Source: Diogma glabrata (taxonomy: Eukaryota; Arthropoda; Insecta; Diptera; Cylindrotomidae). Taken from it: a stretch of 64,000 nt of DNA. Shown here piece after piece: positions 33,099-45,487 of the stretch. Within the stretch, counting starts at the first letter, position 1. Every line of letters starts with the position of its first letter. A program made the position numbers and the translations under genes. The notes beneath the pieces were generated by a model. It was not told the DNA's origin. It ran no database searches and saw only the letters and a list, made by a program, of their open reading frames with translations. The stretch is taken from assembly GCA_963693315.1 (NCBI GenBank), contig OY856186.1, positions 232,584,392-232,648,391 of the forward strand, in the 5' to 3' direction.

Positions 33099-33744
33099 CT
33101 TTAAAATTAACTATTTTATCTGTCAAAATATTTTAAGGAAAATACTCAATTGGGTTTAAACCAAAATCATAAATGTTTTGTTTTCAAAAAATTTATTAAC
33201 ATCAGCATTTTGTACGAAAATAAAAGAAAGCCTATATAGTTTATATAATATGTCATGATTTGACTTTTGAGTGATATTTATTACAATTACAAACAAAATT
33301 TTTTTACTACATCATCTACTTCGTTTATAGTTTCTGAGATCAAAAGAATATTTCAACTTTTTGCACAACTGTACATTTTTTTTTTGCTACAGAAAAAAAT
33401 GTCCAAAAATATTTATATTTACTATAAAAAACAACAAACGATTTCAACCAATCTTTTACTAACACTTTGCTTACAAAAATTATCTCTGTGTGTAGGGGAA
33501 TCACCTGTTCTATTAATTTAAGTGATATTTATTACAATTGCAAAGTTCAAACCAACAAATTTTACCATCAACGTCGTTTTTCCCTTATATTTGGGTCCAA
33601 GTACACAGCTGTACAGACTATAAATCGGGCAATATAGTCGGATACGTAAACTTAACGATGTGTATAGTTCCTTTCGTTATATCTTAAAGATTTTGAGTTT
33701 GTGACATTTGGTATAAAACCATATAAAAACTGAAGAAAACCTAG
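33099..33744. other. AT-rich non-coding stretch
   Basis: One 84-codon frame (33267-33521) is low-complexity and unsupported. Nothing else was seen. Confidence 0.4.
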
Positions 33745-33840
33745 CATAATGTCAATCTCTTGTTACTTTACGCAAATAACTTATTTAAAAAGTTTAATAA
33801 AAATTAAAGAAAACAAAGTTTTTTTATAATTTTACTGTTA

Positions 33841-33909
33841 CTCTATATATATATTTCAGCTTGTTAGGCCATCTTCTGGAGTAACAAGCTGAAATATATA
33901 TATATAGAG
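33841..33909. repeat. Long hairpin
   Basis: Arms of about 26 bp (…ATTTCAGCTTGTTA and TAACAAGCTGAAAT…) are extended by complementary TA runs and closed by CTCT/AGAG, with a 15-base loop. Confidence 0.8.
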
Positions 33910-34530
33910 TAAGTAAAATTATAAAAAAATGAAGTGCGTAATCTTTACACGCTGTTGAAGTAAAACTTCTTTGGCCACTGCAGCAGGTATTACTAAAAAT
34001 ATTAGATATAAAATAAAATAGATATGTCATATTGAAATTTAGAGTTTCTTTCTAATATTCTTGATAATATAATTTGCAGCAATGTGTAATAAAAAGCCAT
34101 ATTTACATGTTTTTCAAAGTCTTACAACGTATTACAAATCAAATTTCACGATGAATACATGTCCACTTAATTTAACAATTGGTACAACAATTGATGCATT
34201 TTTCAAAATATTTAGCAAATTTGTCATAAACCTTTAATTTCATATTTCAATTATGTTAATAATTGAATTGACTTTGTAATACATTATGTAAATATTACTT
34301 TTTATTACAAATGCTGCAAATTATATTATCAAGAAATGCAACTCTAAATTGCAATAAGACATATTTATTTTATATTTCATCTATTTATTAATACCTGCCA
34401 CAGTAGCCAAACAAATTTATTTCAACCGCGTGCAAAGATTACACCACTCATTTTTCTATTTAACAAAACAAATTTAATCAACACAAATATTTTTGCCCGC
34501 CCGGGAAAGCCCGGGATGCAAACTCTAAAC

Positions 34531-35100
34531 ACCATGACCACCATGACCACCGTGACACCACCACGACCATCATGACCACCATGAACACCATGACCACCAT
34601 GACCACCATGACCGCCATGAACAATATGACCATCATGACCACCGTGAACACCATGACCATCATGACCACCGTGAACACCATGACCACCATGACCACCATG
34701 ACCACCATGACCACTATGACCACCGTGAACACCATGACCATCATGACCACCGTGAACACCATGACCACCATGACCACCATGACCACCATAACCACCATGA
34801 CCACCATGACCACCATAACCAACATGACCACCATAACCAACATGAACACCGTGAACACCATGACCACCGTAACCACCATGACCATCGTGACCACCATAGC
34901 CACCATAGCCACCATGACCACTATGACCACAATGAACACAATTACCACCATGACCACCGTGACCACCAAGACCGCCATAACCACCGTGAACACTGTGATC
35001 ACCATGACCACTATGACCACCATGACCACTATTACCACCATGACTACCATGACCACCATGACCACCATGGCCACCATGACCACAATGACTACCATAACCA
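34531..35100. repeat. 9-bp minisatellite (ACCACCATG-type)
   Basis: About 63 units of a nonamer close to ACCACCATG with frequent variants (ACCGTGAAC, ACCATAACC, ATCATGACC). Because the unit is a multiple of three, both strands stay open for about 200 codons (Met-Thr-Thr repeats on plus, Val-Val-Met repeats on minus). These frames are a by-product of the repeat, not evidence of a gene. Confidence 0.92.
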
Positions 35101-35735
35101 GCCCTAAAGAAGTTTTACTTCAAAAAACTAAAACAATTCAAAATATAAATTTAAAAAATTACGAAACTCAATAAAATATTACGAATATTATATTATTGGA
35201 TATTTAAATCTAAGATCGACACGTCCAACTCATATAACATTTAATACGATACTGAATAAGCGTATAAAAAATACAATACACATAATCGAATTGTCGCATA
35301 CTTGCCGAACATAATATTCGTTTGCCTTTTTTACTTCTAATTTCTTTTTTATTTTATTGTGTTTAAATTTCTACTTACTTTTTTTTTGGAATTGTGTGCA
35401 TGTATACGTTTAAAATTCAAAATCAGACTGTAGTATGATAGAGATGAATATATATGGTTATACTTCCGACATGTATATGTCGACATTTATATGTGTGTCA
35501 TAATTGAATTGTATCGTATATTTGCCGAATATTATATTCGTTTTTTGTAATTCCGTTGCAAAATTCTTAAAACGCGCCTAAAGAAGTTTTACTTCAAAAA
35601 CTTTGTTTTCTTTAATTTTTATTAAACTTATTAAATATGTTATTTGCGTAAAGTAACAAGAGATTGACATTATGTTATTTGAAAACTTACGCCAAGTGCC
35701 AACGGCAAACAGTGTTAATTAGAAGAAAACCTCTT

Positions 35736-36416
35736 ATGGTGCTATTACACACAAATTAAATTCAGCTCCCATAATCAATTTTGCAGTTACCATAATCTGA
35801 AAAGTTGATGACAAATATTTTGTATGAGAAAAATAGGGATAGCATGCGCGAGATAGATATAAAAACTGCAAGAAAAGTTAGCTGATAGCAACTGACTTTT
35901 TGAAAAATTATTTGGTTTACTAATTAACTGCTAGAAAATTGTCAGATGATTTCATCTGCAAATTCAACCGGTTCAAAACCGATTATCACATTAATTGATT
36001 TTCATATTAAAATCATAATAAAAATTATATTATATTAGGTATAAAATGATTAAATACATATTTTCAAGATTTTAATGTAAAAATTTTACGTTTTCTTTAC
36101 GTATTTTCGATTCACATTTTTTTTTTCAAATTTTAGCGCATTTTCTTCTTGTACAAGCTACAACAATTGCTCTATAATGTGTTGTCGCCATTTTGTCGCT
36201 TAATTTACTTTTACAGTATATAATTTATTTACAATTTATATACCACTAATTTAGATATAATCGATTACATAATATAATATTAATACTAAATAACTAATGA
36301 TTTTTTTAGAAATTGTTATTTAAAAATTATTATTACCTCGTAAATATTCTTGCAGTTTTTGATCTTTTCGCCATCTACAGTCAAAAATAATAAATACTAT
36401 CATCTGTAGCCTGATT
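35736..36416 (+). mobile_element. MITE family member, copy A (interrupted)
   Basis: Begins ATGGTGCTATTACACACAAA, like copies B and C, and follows them through to ...ACTATCATCTG, where the match stops. The missing right end (…TAATTTGTGTGTAATAGCACCAT-like) is found in slightly altered form at 41959-41985, so copy A appears split by about 5.5 kb of later insertions. Confidence 0.75.
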
Positions 36417-36650
36417 CCGATATTTCCCGGGGAATAGGGAATAATTTATTTTATTGCAGTTTTTTCCCATACCAATTTTTCCCTATATTTTATTCCCTAT
36501 TTCCCAAAAGTGTATTCCGACTAAATTGGGAACAAATTTCTTATAGTTTAAGTGTTTGCCGCGAAATCGCATCAATTTGTGTATGTCAAAAACGGCAGTA
36601 TATATATTTTATTTAAATGTTTTTTTAAATTGATTTATATAAAATACAAG

Positions 36651-37353
36651 GGGTTCGTTCGTAAACACCAAATCGCTAGCTTATTTTCCTATTTTGACGT
36701 TTGTGGCTGGAAATGGTCGTTCTTAAACTATTTCTTGCCTATTTAAGCAAGCGATTTGACAGATAAAGTTGTTCGGAAACTCCGTTTCTATTCCAAAATA
36801 GGCGATTCGATCGCCTATTTTGGACTCGCTGTTTTTGAGATCCTAAATAAGAACTGAGATCTAAACGTGACATTTGCGGTTTTTATTTGATTTTAATCAA
36901 AACAAATACAATATTATTATTAAAAATATAAATTTTATATTTTATTTTGCGTGTCTCATTTATTTACTAGAAATATGAAAATTGTTTTTTTTTTAAATCT
37001 GCATCAATATTTTAATACAAACATTAATCAAATAAAAATTCAAAACTTAAATCATATGTTTTTATTTTTCATAATTTGAAATCTGCAAATAATGATTTTT
37101 TCACACAAACCAAACATGTTTTGTGTTGTGTTTAGTTTGTTTTTCCTGTTGTTAAATTATTATAATTATTGTGATAAGTTTTAATACATAATTATTAATT
37201 TTTAATACTTCATATATATAGTTAGGCAACTGGTCGTTCGGAAACAAAATGCCAATTCTTGTTCTTGTTGAAGAACTGATAGCCACGCCCCTTGGAATGA
37301 CAGTTGCCTATTTTAGAAAATAAGCAAGCGATTTGGTGTTTCCGAACGAAACC
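36651..37353. mobile_element. 703-bp MITE
   Basis: GGGTTCGTTCGTAAACACCA at the left is matched inverted at the right (TGGTGTTTCCGAACGAAACC). Similarity continues through AATCGCTTGCTTATTTTC. AAG flanks both ends (36648-36650 and 37354-37356), a 3-bp target duplication compatible with PIF/Harbinger-type insertion. Confidence 0.8.
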
Positions 37354-37356
37354 AAG

Positions 37357-38195
37357 TTATAACATTTATATTCGGTAATAACTTAAAGTTCATTTAGTTT
37401 TGTCTTTAAGATATGGTTAAGAATTTTTTGATGTTTAGTATAAAACCAAATAAAAACTGAAGAAATCTTAAATTTAATTAAAGTGTCCATAAATGGTTAA
37501 GAAATGTAAAGGATATAAAATGAGCGACATTAAAGTCAAATTTTGGCATGAAATTGCTATGAAATCTTTATTTTAAATTTTGTATTAAACTAATAATTTA
37601 AATTTCATTATTTTAAAATTAGTTTTTGACTTTTAAGGAAGCGATTTATTTATGAAATTGAATTGAAACCCAAAATTAATGAAAAATTAAACGTCGAACA
37701 AAGTGAAATTTTTTGGGGACTATAAATCAAAATTATGTAGTGTTTTATGTTACGGATAAATTTGAGTTAACGTTAAGTATAAACTGAACGACTATAAATC
37801 GGGCATAACATTACTTAATGTCAATCCATGTCCTCCTCCATTTTTGGAACCTCCTCCATGTCCTCCTCCATTTTTCAATTGGAACTCTATACTTTTCCAC
37901 CTTTATTTCATATCACCTTTTCCGTTAATAAATATTAATAAATTAAATATTATTATGATATACATGAACCAAATATGTACATACATTCTATGATGAGGCA
38001 ACAATAACCTAAAAAATACGTATTGGCTATTGATACCTACCGATCATTCGCCAAATCGAGATTATTTTCCATTAAAGAAATTAACAGCAATTTCTGCTCC
38101 TTGGTGAAACTTTTTCCTTTTATTAGGAAAAATATTATTATAAAAATATGTTAAATAACAAATGTGTTATTTAATTTAAACTTACGCGTGCTGAC
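37357..38195. other. Non-coding stretch
   Basis: AT-rich. It contains only a short direct repeat of TCCTCCATTTTT near 37831-37875. No gene was seen. Confidence 0.4.
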
Positions 38196-40087
38196 ATATT
38201 AGCATTTGTTATCTGAGCTCCAAAATCTATTATTACTCTAGTAAAATACGAAATTGCATTACCGATTCCAAAAAGGTTTGGTCTGTCATAAATGAAATCC
38301 TTTATAATAAACCACAAATTAAAAATATCAATACCATCAATTTAAAAGAAAATAATGAACTCATAACTGATCAGAAGGCAGTTGTGAATATTTTAAACCA
38401 ATACTATAATAATGTAGGGTTATCCTCAGATCATTGCAATAGCCAAATTCCTAATAATATAGTTCCAACCCACAACCTAAATCCTTGTATGAAAATAAAT
38501 AACTTTTCAGAAGCCACTGAAGATGAAGTTCTCAAAATTATTACAGAGCTTGACAGTAACTCCGCAAAGGGATACGATCATATTTCAACTAAATCAATAA
38601 AAGCAATAGCACATGAGATTGTAAAACCATTAACGGAAGAAATAAACGTTAGCATAAACTCAGGAATTTTTCCAGACTACTTGAAAATAGCACGTATAAC
38701 ACCTATTCCTAAGACCGGTGATAAATATGACAAAAATAACACCAGACCAATTTCAATTTTGCCCGTATTCTCCAAAATATTTGAAAGAGTCATACTCAGT
38801 CGCTTGACTAAGTTTATAGATGACCATAAAATTATTAACTTCCACCAGTATGGCTTCCAAAAAAATACAAGCACGTTATCAGCAAGTCTAAACTTTACCG
38901 AAAATATTTATAACTCTCTTAATTCAAAACAAAAAGCTGCATGCATTTTTCTAGACTTTCGTAAAGCGTTTGATATTGTAAAACATTCAACCCTTGTTGA
39001 AAAACTAAAAAGAATTGGAATCTCTGGGATAGCATTAGAACTTCTTAAGAATTATTTGCAAAATCGGAAACAATTTGTTCAGATCGGCGTCGCTAAATCT
39101 GAATATTTGGATGTTAAATGTGGTGTCCCACAGGGGTCAATACTTGGACCAACACTTTTCTTAATATATATCAATGACTTATTCGACTTAAAGCTAAAAG
39201 GAAATCTACAATGCTTTGCTGACGATACTATCCTAACATATTCCTGTTCCAGTTATGAAGAGCTTAAACTATCTATGGAACATGATATGACACTCATAGA
39301 TAATTGGTTAAATGAAAATTCTCTGAGCTTGAATGAAAAAAAATCTACGTTTCTGCATTTTTGCCTTAAGAAAAATGTGTCATCTGACCTCTTTAGCAGC
39401 ATATATTTTAATCGTAAATGCATAACTTCCTCAAATGAAGTGTCATATCTAGGGCTCCATATTTCATCAACTTTTAACTGGACATATCATGCAGACGTCA
39501 TAAAAGCTAGAATATCACCATTTATAGGAGCTTTGAGAAAAACATCAAAATTCATTAGCCAGGAAGTCAAACTTCATCTGTACTTTTCATATATCCACTC
39601 TCATTTGATATATTTACTCCCAATATGGGGTTCACTGACCGAATCAAAAATAAATGAATTGCAAATATTGCAAAATAAGGCCCAAAGAGCAATTTTTGGT
39701 TTTCCCAAGCTTCATCCCTCTAAGTTAATGTACTCGGAAAAGGTGCTACCTTTCTCAAAATTAATTGTCTACGAATATCTATTCCTAATTTATAAAATAA
39801 CTAAAGCCCTCATTAGAACTCGAAACTTCTTAATCCAAAATCTAACAGTAACAAATAGACCAAGTAGAACAGCTGGCCTCTTTAGATTACCCAACTATAG
39901 TGTCAATGTCGCCATGAAAAGTGCATTTTATAGAGGCATTGACCTTTTCAACAGTCTTACTACAAAAGCCAAAGAAGCCACTATCAGTCAATTCAAAACA
40001 GAAGTCAAATCCGATTTGTACACAAAATATTGTCAGGAGTATGATACTCGCCATAAATTATTGCCATCGCTAGCTTTTTTTACTTGA
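38196..40087 (+). CDS. LINE reverse transcriptase (ORF2 fragment)
   Basis: RT blocks appear in order: SAKGYDHIS, RPISILPVFSKIFE, HQYGFQKNTST, IFLDFRKAFDIV, CGVPQGSILGP and FADDTIL (the catalytic FADD). Thumb and C-terminal parts follow with PIWGSLTESKINELQILQNK. This combination is usual in the Jockey/CR1/L2 group of non-LTR elements. The frame is uninterrupted for about 630 codons, with the first clear RT residues near 38520, and there is no endonuclease domain, so the copy cannot transpose alone. The intact RT frame suggests a recent insertion. There is no real initiator ATG at the 5' end. Confidence 0.88.
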
Positions 40088-40439
40088 ATACTTCACATTA
40101 TTTATGTTTACCTCATATTATTTAAAGAAATAGTACGAATAAAAACTGCCTATTAAGAATATTTCATTATTGTACCCAACAGGTTTTCATTGTCACCAGT
40201 TTGTAATTTTTGTTATTGTTGTTCTCACTCATCACTGTAACTAAAATTTCTTCTGAATTATTTATTTAATACCATATTTTATTACATTATGTGAAATCAA
40301 TTTTATATTATAACATTTTCAAATAATTATAAAAACAAAATTCTGGAATAAGAATATACATATTTATTTGGAATTAAGAATATATTTAATGATATATTAA
40401 ATTGTAGCATATATTTTGTAACTCATTTAGTTTAGTCTA

Positions 40440-40497
40440 CACTCAAAAAAAGAAAATTCACTTTTACTTAGTTTTTTTTTTTTTTTTTTGAGTGTAT
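40440..40497. repeat. Small foldback in the LINE 3' UTR
   Basis: ACACTCAAAAAAA faces TTTTTTTGAGTGT across a short AT-rich centre; 58 bp in all. It may be a tiny MITE or part of the LINE tail. Confidence 0.6.
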
Positions 40498-40607
40498 ATT
40501 TGCCCTTAATCTATGTTATATCAATAACTAATGTTTTCCTACTTGAATTTTTGTGTTTTTTGGAAAATAAATAAAAAAATTAAAAAAAAAAAAAAAAAAA
40601 AAACATA

Positions 40608-41751
40608 CCCGTTCGGCAAAAAGCTATCATAATGAGCTCTTAAAGGTAACCGTTTTTAGATCTGATATCCAAAATATTTATCTAAAAGATAACATAAGGA
40701 TATCAGAAAACCCTCCAATGCGCCACTTGCGGACATCTTTTAGAGCTCTTTGAAAAGATATCAGTTAGATAACATTTTTCTGAGTTCCGAATGATAGCAT
40801 ATTAGAGAGATCAAAAAGTTATTTGATTTTTGGTTTCAAAGGTTATTTGGTTCGGTTATTTTAAATAATTAAAATCATTATTTACTTGAATACTTTACTT
40901 TGTTTTTTTATTACTTTTAAAAATAAATAATCCATTGTACAATATATTAAAAAAAAAAATAACAATATTATATAAAAGAAATGTTGTTCAGCTTTCCAAT
41001 ATGGACTTTTGATCACTACCAGAATTTTCTTCATAATTATGAGCTGTAGAACTTGTTGATGGCACCGCATTTATATTATTTATTGGCATTGTTTGCTTTA
41101 TTTGATGTAAAGAGGAATATCTGTAAAATGATAATGTTAATTAAAAAAATAATTTATCAACGTTTTAGTTGACACTATCTGAAATTGAATTCTCAGATTG
41201 TTACGCAGGATCACATATAGTACATCCTACATAGTAATATATTATATAATCAAACCTTTATTTATTATATATTTAGTAATTTTATTTAATTTATTATTAT
41301 TATTTATTTTATATTTAATACACAATAACTTTATGCTACACTATATTACATTACATCTGACATCTAATATCACATATTTGATATTAAACACTGTTTACAT
41401 TCTACAAAGTGCCATTTTAATTTATGTTCCCACAATTTCACAAAGAGAAAAAAATTAAGTTTAAAAATTTTAAACATCGTTTTTATAAAAATATTAAAAC
41501 TGCTAATGAAAACCATAAAAGATTGTTGAAATCAACCAACACCGATTTTAGGTTATGCTAGAATGTTGACAAGATGATAACATTTTTAGGCCTCAAAAAC
41601 GTCGACAATAGTCATCATGAAGGTATCTTTTTAGTCTCTATAAAGTGATCTCTTCAAAAAGCTGTCAAAATGATAACAATTTTATGAGTTCTAAAAGACA
41701 CCATATTTTAGATAGCATTAAGATATCTTTCCGATGTTCATGCCGAGCGGG
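40608..41751. mobile_element. 1144-bp MITE abutting the LINE tail
   Basis: CCCGTTCGGCAAAAA at the left is inverted at the right (TTCATGCCGAGCGGG). ATA flanks both ends (40605-40607 and 41752-41754). Subterminal repeats of GATAACA and GAGCTCT-type motifs occur on both sides. No transposase. Confidence 0.75.
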
Positions 41752-41986
41752 ATATTAGCATTCAGCAATCTGAAATTTCAATAAAATATCTTACTATAAA
41801 AAAAATTATTAACGACACTATTTATTTTCAAACCTTTTCCCTGTTCCCACATAAATAATTTTACAAAATAGGTATGGAAGATAAATGTCAAAAATTTGAA
41901 CTATGGGGAATACATTTTTCCCAACAAACATTTTTCCCAATTGACGGAATACACTTTAGGTTTAAATTGTGTGCAATAGCACCATT

Positions 41987-42714
41987 ATGGTGCTATTACA
42001 CACAAATTAAATTCAGTTGCTTTCATCAACTTTTCAGATGATAGTATTTATTATTTTTGACTGTAGATGGCGAAAAGATCAAAAACTGCAACAAAATAGA
42101 AATCATTTTACGAGGTAATATTAATTTTTAAACAACAATTTCTAAAAAAATCTTTAGTTATTTAGTATTAATATTATATTATATAATCGATTATATCTAA
42201 GTTACTGGTATATAAATTGTAAATAAATTATATAATGTAAAAGTAAATGAAATGTCAAAATGGCGACATCACATTATAGAGCAATTGTTGTAGCTTGTAC
42301 AATAATAAAATGCGCTAAGATTTGAAAAAAAAATGTGAATCGAGAATACGTAAAGAAAACGTAAAATTTTTACATTACAATCTTGAAAATATGTATTTAA
42401 TCATTTTATACCTAATATAGAATAAATATTATTATGATTTCAATATGAAAATCAATTAATGTGATAATCGGTTTTAAACCGGTTGAATTTGCAGATCACA
42501 TCATCTGACAATTTTCTAGCAGTTAATTAGTAAGCCAAATAATTTTTCAAAAAGTCAGTTGCTATCAGCTAACTTTTCTTGCAGTTTTTATATCTATCTC
42601 GCGCATGCTATCCCTCTTTTTCTCATACAAAATATTTTTCATCAACTTTTCAGATTATGGTAACTGCAAAATTGATTATGGGAGCTGAATTTAATTTGTG
42701 TGTAATAGCACCAT
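41987..42714 (-). mobile_element. MITE family member, copy B (inverted)
   Basis: 728 bp, the reverse complement of copy C at roughly 95% identity by eye. The termini ATGGTGCTATTACACAC and TAATAGCACCAT are inverted repeats. No coding capacity. Confidence 0.88.
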
Positions 42715-42726
42715 TATGGTGCTATA

Positions 42727-43452
42727 ATGGTGCTATTACACACAAATTAAATTCAGCTGCCATAATCAATTTTGCAGTTACCATAATCTGAAAAGTTGAT
42801 AAAAAATATTTTGTATGAGAAAAATAGGGATAGCATGCGCGAGATAGATATAAAAACTGCAAGAAAAGTTAGCTGATAGCAACTGACTTTTTGAAAACTT
42901 ATTTGGTTTACCAATTACTGCTAGAAAATCGTCAGATGATTTCATCTGCAAATTCAACCGGTTCAAAACCGATTATCACATTAATTGATTTTCATATTAA
43001 AATCATAATAAAAATTATAATATATTAGGTATAAAATGATTGAATACATATTTTCAAGATTTTAATGTAAAAATTTTACGTTTTCTTTACGTATTTTCGA
43101 TTCACATTTTTTTTCAAATCTTAGCGCATTTTCATATTGTAAAAGCTACAACAATTGCTCTATAATGTGGTGTCGCCATTTTGACGTTTCATTTGTTTTT
43201 ACAGTATATAATTTATTTATAATTTATATACCACTCATTTAGATATAATCGATTATATAATATAATATTAATACTAAATAACTTATGATTTTTTAAGAAA
43301 TTGTTGTTTAAAAATTATTATTACTTCGTAAAGTTATTTGTATTTTCTTGCAGTTTTTGATCGTTTCACCATCTACAGTCAAAAATAATAAATACTATCA
43401 TCTGAAAAGTTGATGATAGCAACTGAATTTAATTTGTGTTTAATAGCACCAT
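42727..43452 (+). mobile_element. MITE family member, copy C
   Basis: 726 bp, same family as copies A and B, head-to-head with B across a 12-bp spacer. It ends with AATAGCACCAT. Confidence 0.88.
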
Positions 43453-44460
43453 TATTAAGTAATATAATTGATTCTAATTTAAAATAATTTTTTTTACAAA
43501 ATATTTTTAAAATACATTCACGCTTTGTATTTTTTATTGTAGTTTTTATTGTTGATTTTTTGACACTGACTATAGGTGCGTTCGATTTGACTGTAACAAC
43601 TGAAAAAACAACAACAATTGCATTGAATTTCTCAGTTACTTCAATTGCTTCAGTCAAATCGAACACGGCTAATATTTTGAATTTTTATGTACAACATAAA
43701 AAAAGTGTGTGAGTTGTGTGAAACATAAAAAAAGTTAAAACAAATACTTATATCCTTTTAAAAACAATAGATATGAATAATAAATGATTCCTAAATAAAC
43801 ACAATCAACTGTTTGTCTCTTTCAAACAAAAAAATTGTAGTTTGATCTGCTTGCCACCTGTGTTCGTTTTCAAGAAGCTTGTCTTGAATCCCTGAAGACG
43901 AAAATATTTTCGTAGATGAGGTAGGACCTTAATAGCACCATAATAAAATCATTCTACAACTCCAAGAAGTTACTACATTTATGCACGAATCTACGCACGC
44001 AAGCGGCAGGTGCGCAGCGCATTCAATATAAGAACTTGTGGTGTAAACTTGCTTAATACTTATATTTCTCTTTTTTCCTGAAAATATTGTGACTAGTATT
44101 GTGACAGCTAAACATTTAATTTAATCAGCTGAATTGTATTTAAAGAACTCAAAATAATTTTGCTAATTTCTTGCACATCAAATTGTTTTGTGTTTAAGTT
44201 GTTTTTATTATTGTTAAATAATTATGCATTTCAAATTTTAATACATGATTAGATTTCTAACTCTCATTTCATATATGTAGATATACCTTAACGATTTGCA
44301 GCTTAAGCTCTCTAGAGAAACATTTTCTCTTTTTCATAACTTCTTTCAATAACTTCTTTCTATTTGAATTGGTTTTATTTGTGAATTACTTGTTGCCGAG
44401 TAGTACTGAACAATAAGTGGAATAGTAGTTAAAACTAGGTAGCTTTAAATAATACCAGTT
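43453..44460. other. Non-coding stretch with a small foldback
   Basis: AT-rich sequence up to the split atlastin-like exon. Contains the 90-bp foldback at 43577-43666. No exon upstream of 44461 was recognised. Confidence 0.4.
43577..43666. repeat. 90-bp foldback
   Basis: TGCGTTCGATTTGACTG faces CAGTCAAATCGAACA around a short centre that also contains partly complementary CAACTGA/TCAGTTA motifs. May be a micro-MITE. Confidence 0.65.
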
Positions 44461-44522
44461 ATGGCTTCATTACAAATAGTAGCTTTAAGTTCAAATTCAA
44501 GCGTAATAGAGCTAGATATAAC

Positions 44523-45415
44523 CATAGACAAATAATAATATAAGACAAATGAAGTAGAACAAAATATTCTCTCACTATTTTTATTTTGTTTCAGGATATT
44601 AACTATCTAGTGACACCTGTACTCAAGTAGATGATTCGTAATATTTAAAATTAGTGTTATATGAGTATAAAGTTTAACGTTTTTGTTTTTTGGTTTCTAT
44701 TTATTCTTATATCTTTATGATTATTATTGTTTTTCTAAATGTATTTGTGTAGAACGTTTAAAAAAAACCATTTTTTTTAACCAGCTTTCTTTTCGAAAGG
44801 ACAAATATTTTTTGTTGTAATTTCGTATTGTTTTACGTTATGTTATGTTCGTAGTCGTGTGAAGTGATTTCAATAAAATTTAAATTATTTAGTTTTTAAA
44901 GAAAACTTTTTGTTTACATTTTGTTTTGGGAAGCAATTAAATTATGATAAAGATTTTGTTTTTTTATCGAAAAATTAGAGAGAATTTAGTAAAATATTTA
45001 TTTATGATTTTAGTGAATGAAAAGTATAATCGGTTTTTGGTTTTGTTCGAATTATTTTGAATAATTTTCGGATCAAATTTTATTAGATTTAAAATAATAA
45101 TATCATTTATTGATACAAGGTTATAACATAACGGAAGTATTTTGAGTTTAGTTTTTAATTGTTTTTATAGTTTTTTTATAATACAAAAAAATGACAATTT
45201 GAAAAGTCAGTTGGAAGCACCAGCAGATCTCAGTAATTGGGGATTCTGTTTTAATTGCAACGCTAGATAGATGGTTAACTTAGCCAGCAAGACGCGGTGC
45301 GCTAAAATAATTTTACAGGACTAACTATTCTAAGCGAATTAGATAAGCAAGAACTTTATGAAGTCTTCGATGATCGGTTATACCGCCGTTACTCGGTCGT
45401 CAGAGACTCGTCAGT
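44523..45415 (+). repeat. Left long terminal inverted repeat
   Basis: About 893 bp, matching 47786-48785 in reverse complement with few differences. The inner end is marked by CGGTCGTCAGAGACTCGTCAGT facing the mirrored sequence near 47786. Confidence 0.85.
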
Positions 45416-45487
45416 AAACCTGCAGGGGAGATTCAAATGCCGTAAATCTCTCGTAATCATTTTCACTATCATATATTTGATCAATTT

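Larger units (their letters stand above)
33745..35674. mobile_element. 1.93-kb element with about 78-bp terminal inverted repeats and a minisatellite core
   Basis: CATAATGTCAATCTCTTGTT at 33745 recurs inverted ending at 35674, and the arms run about 78 bp through AAGTTTAATAAAAATTAAAG with few mismatches. Inside are a long AT-rich hairpin (33841-33909), repeated AAGAAGTTTTACTTC motifs (three places, both orientations), and a 570-bp GC-richer minisatellite. No transposase is seen. Central minisatellites are known from some non-autonomous dipteran elements (DINE/Helentron-like), but the inverted ends argue for caution. Confidence 0.6.
38196..40603 (+). mobile_element. 5'-truncated LINE with poly(A) tail
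   Basis: The unit contains one large RT frame, a 3' untranslated region of about 490 bp and a run of 22 A at 40582-40603. The endonuclease part is missing, as in typical 5' truncation. The frame is open upstream to a stop near 38194, so the element's true 5' edge lies between about 38196 and 38380. A different MITE begins five bases after the tail. Confidence 0.85.
36417..41958. mobile_element. Composite insertion within MITE copy A
   Basis: Left edge has GATTCCGATATTTCCCGGGG; right edge has CCCAATTGACGGAATACACT. ATTCCG/CGGAAT face each other, and the motif GTATTCCG...TTGGGAA also recurs at about 36511. It may be an element with ATTCCG-type ends into which a MITE (36651-37353), a LINE (38196-40603) and another MITE (40608-41751) later inserted. 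Outer boundaries are inferred mainly from where copy A breaks and resumes. Confidence 0.5.

Noticed and set aside
34478..35174. Two long frames on opposite strands (Thr-Thr-Met and Val-Val-Met repeats)
   Set aside because: Both arise from a 9-bp tandem repeat; no other protein feature.
42579..42966. Frames across and beside the MITE palindrome centre
   Set aside because: Generated by the non-coding MITE arms; the same sequence occurs in non-coding copies.
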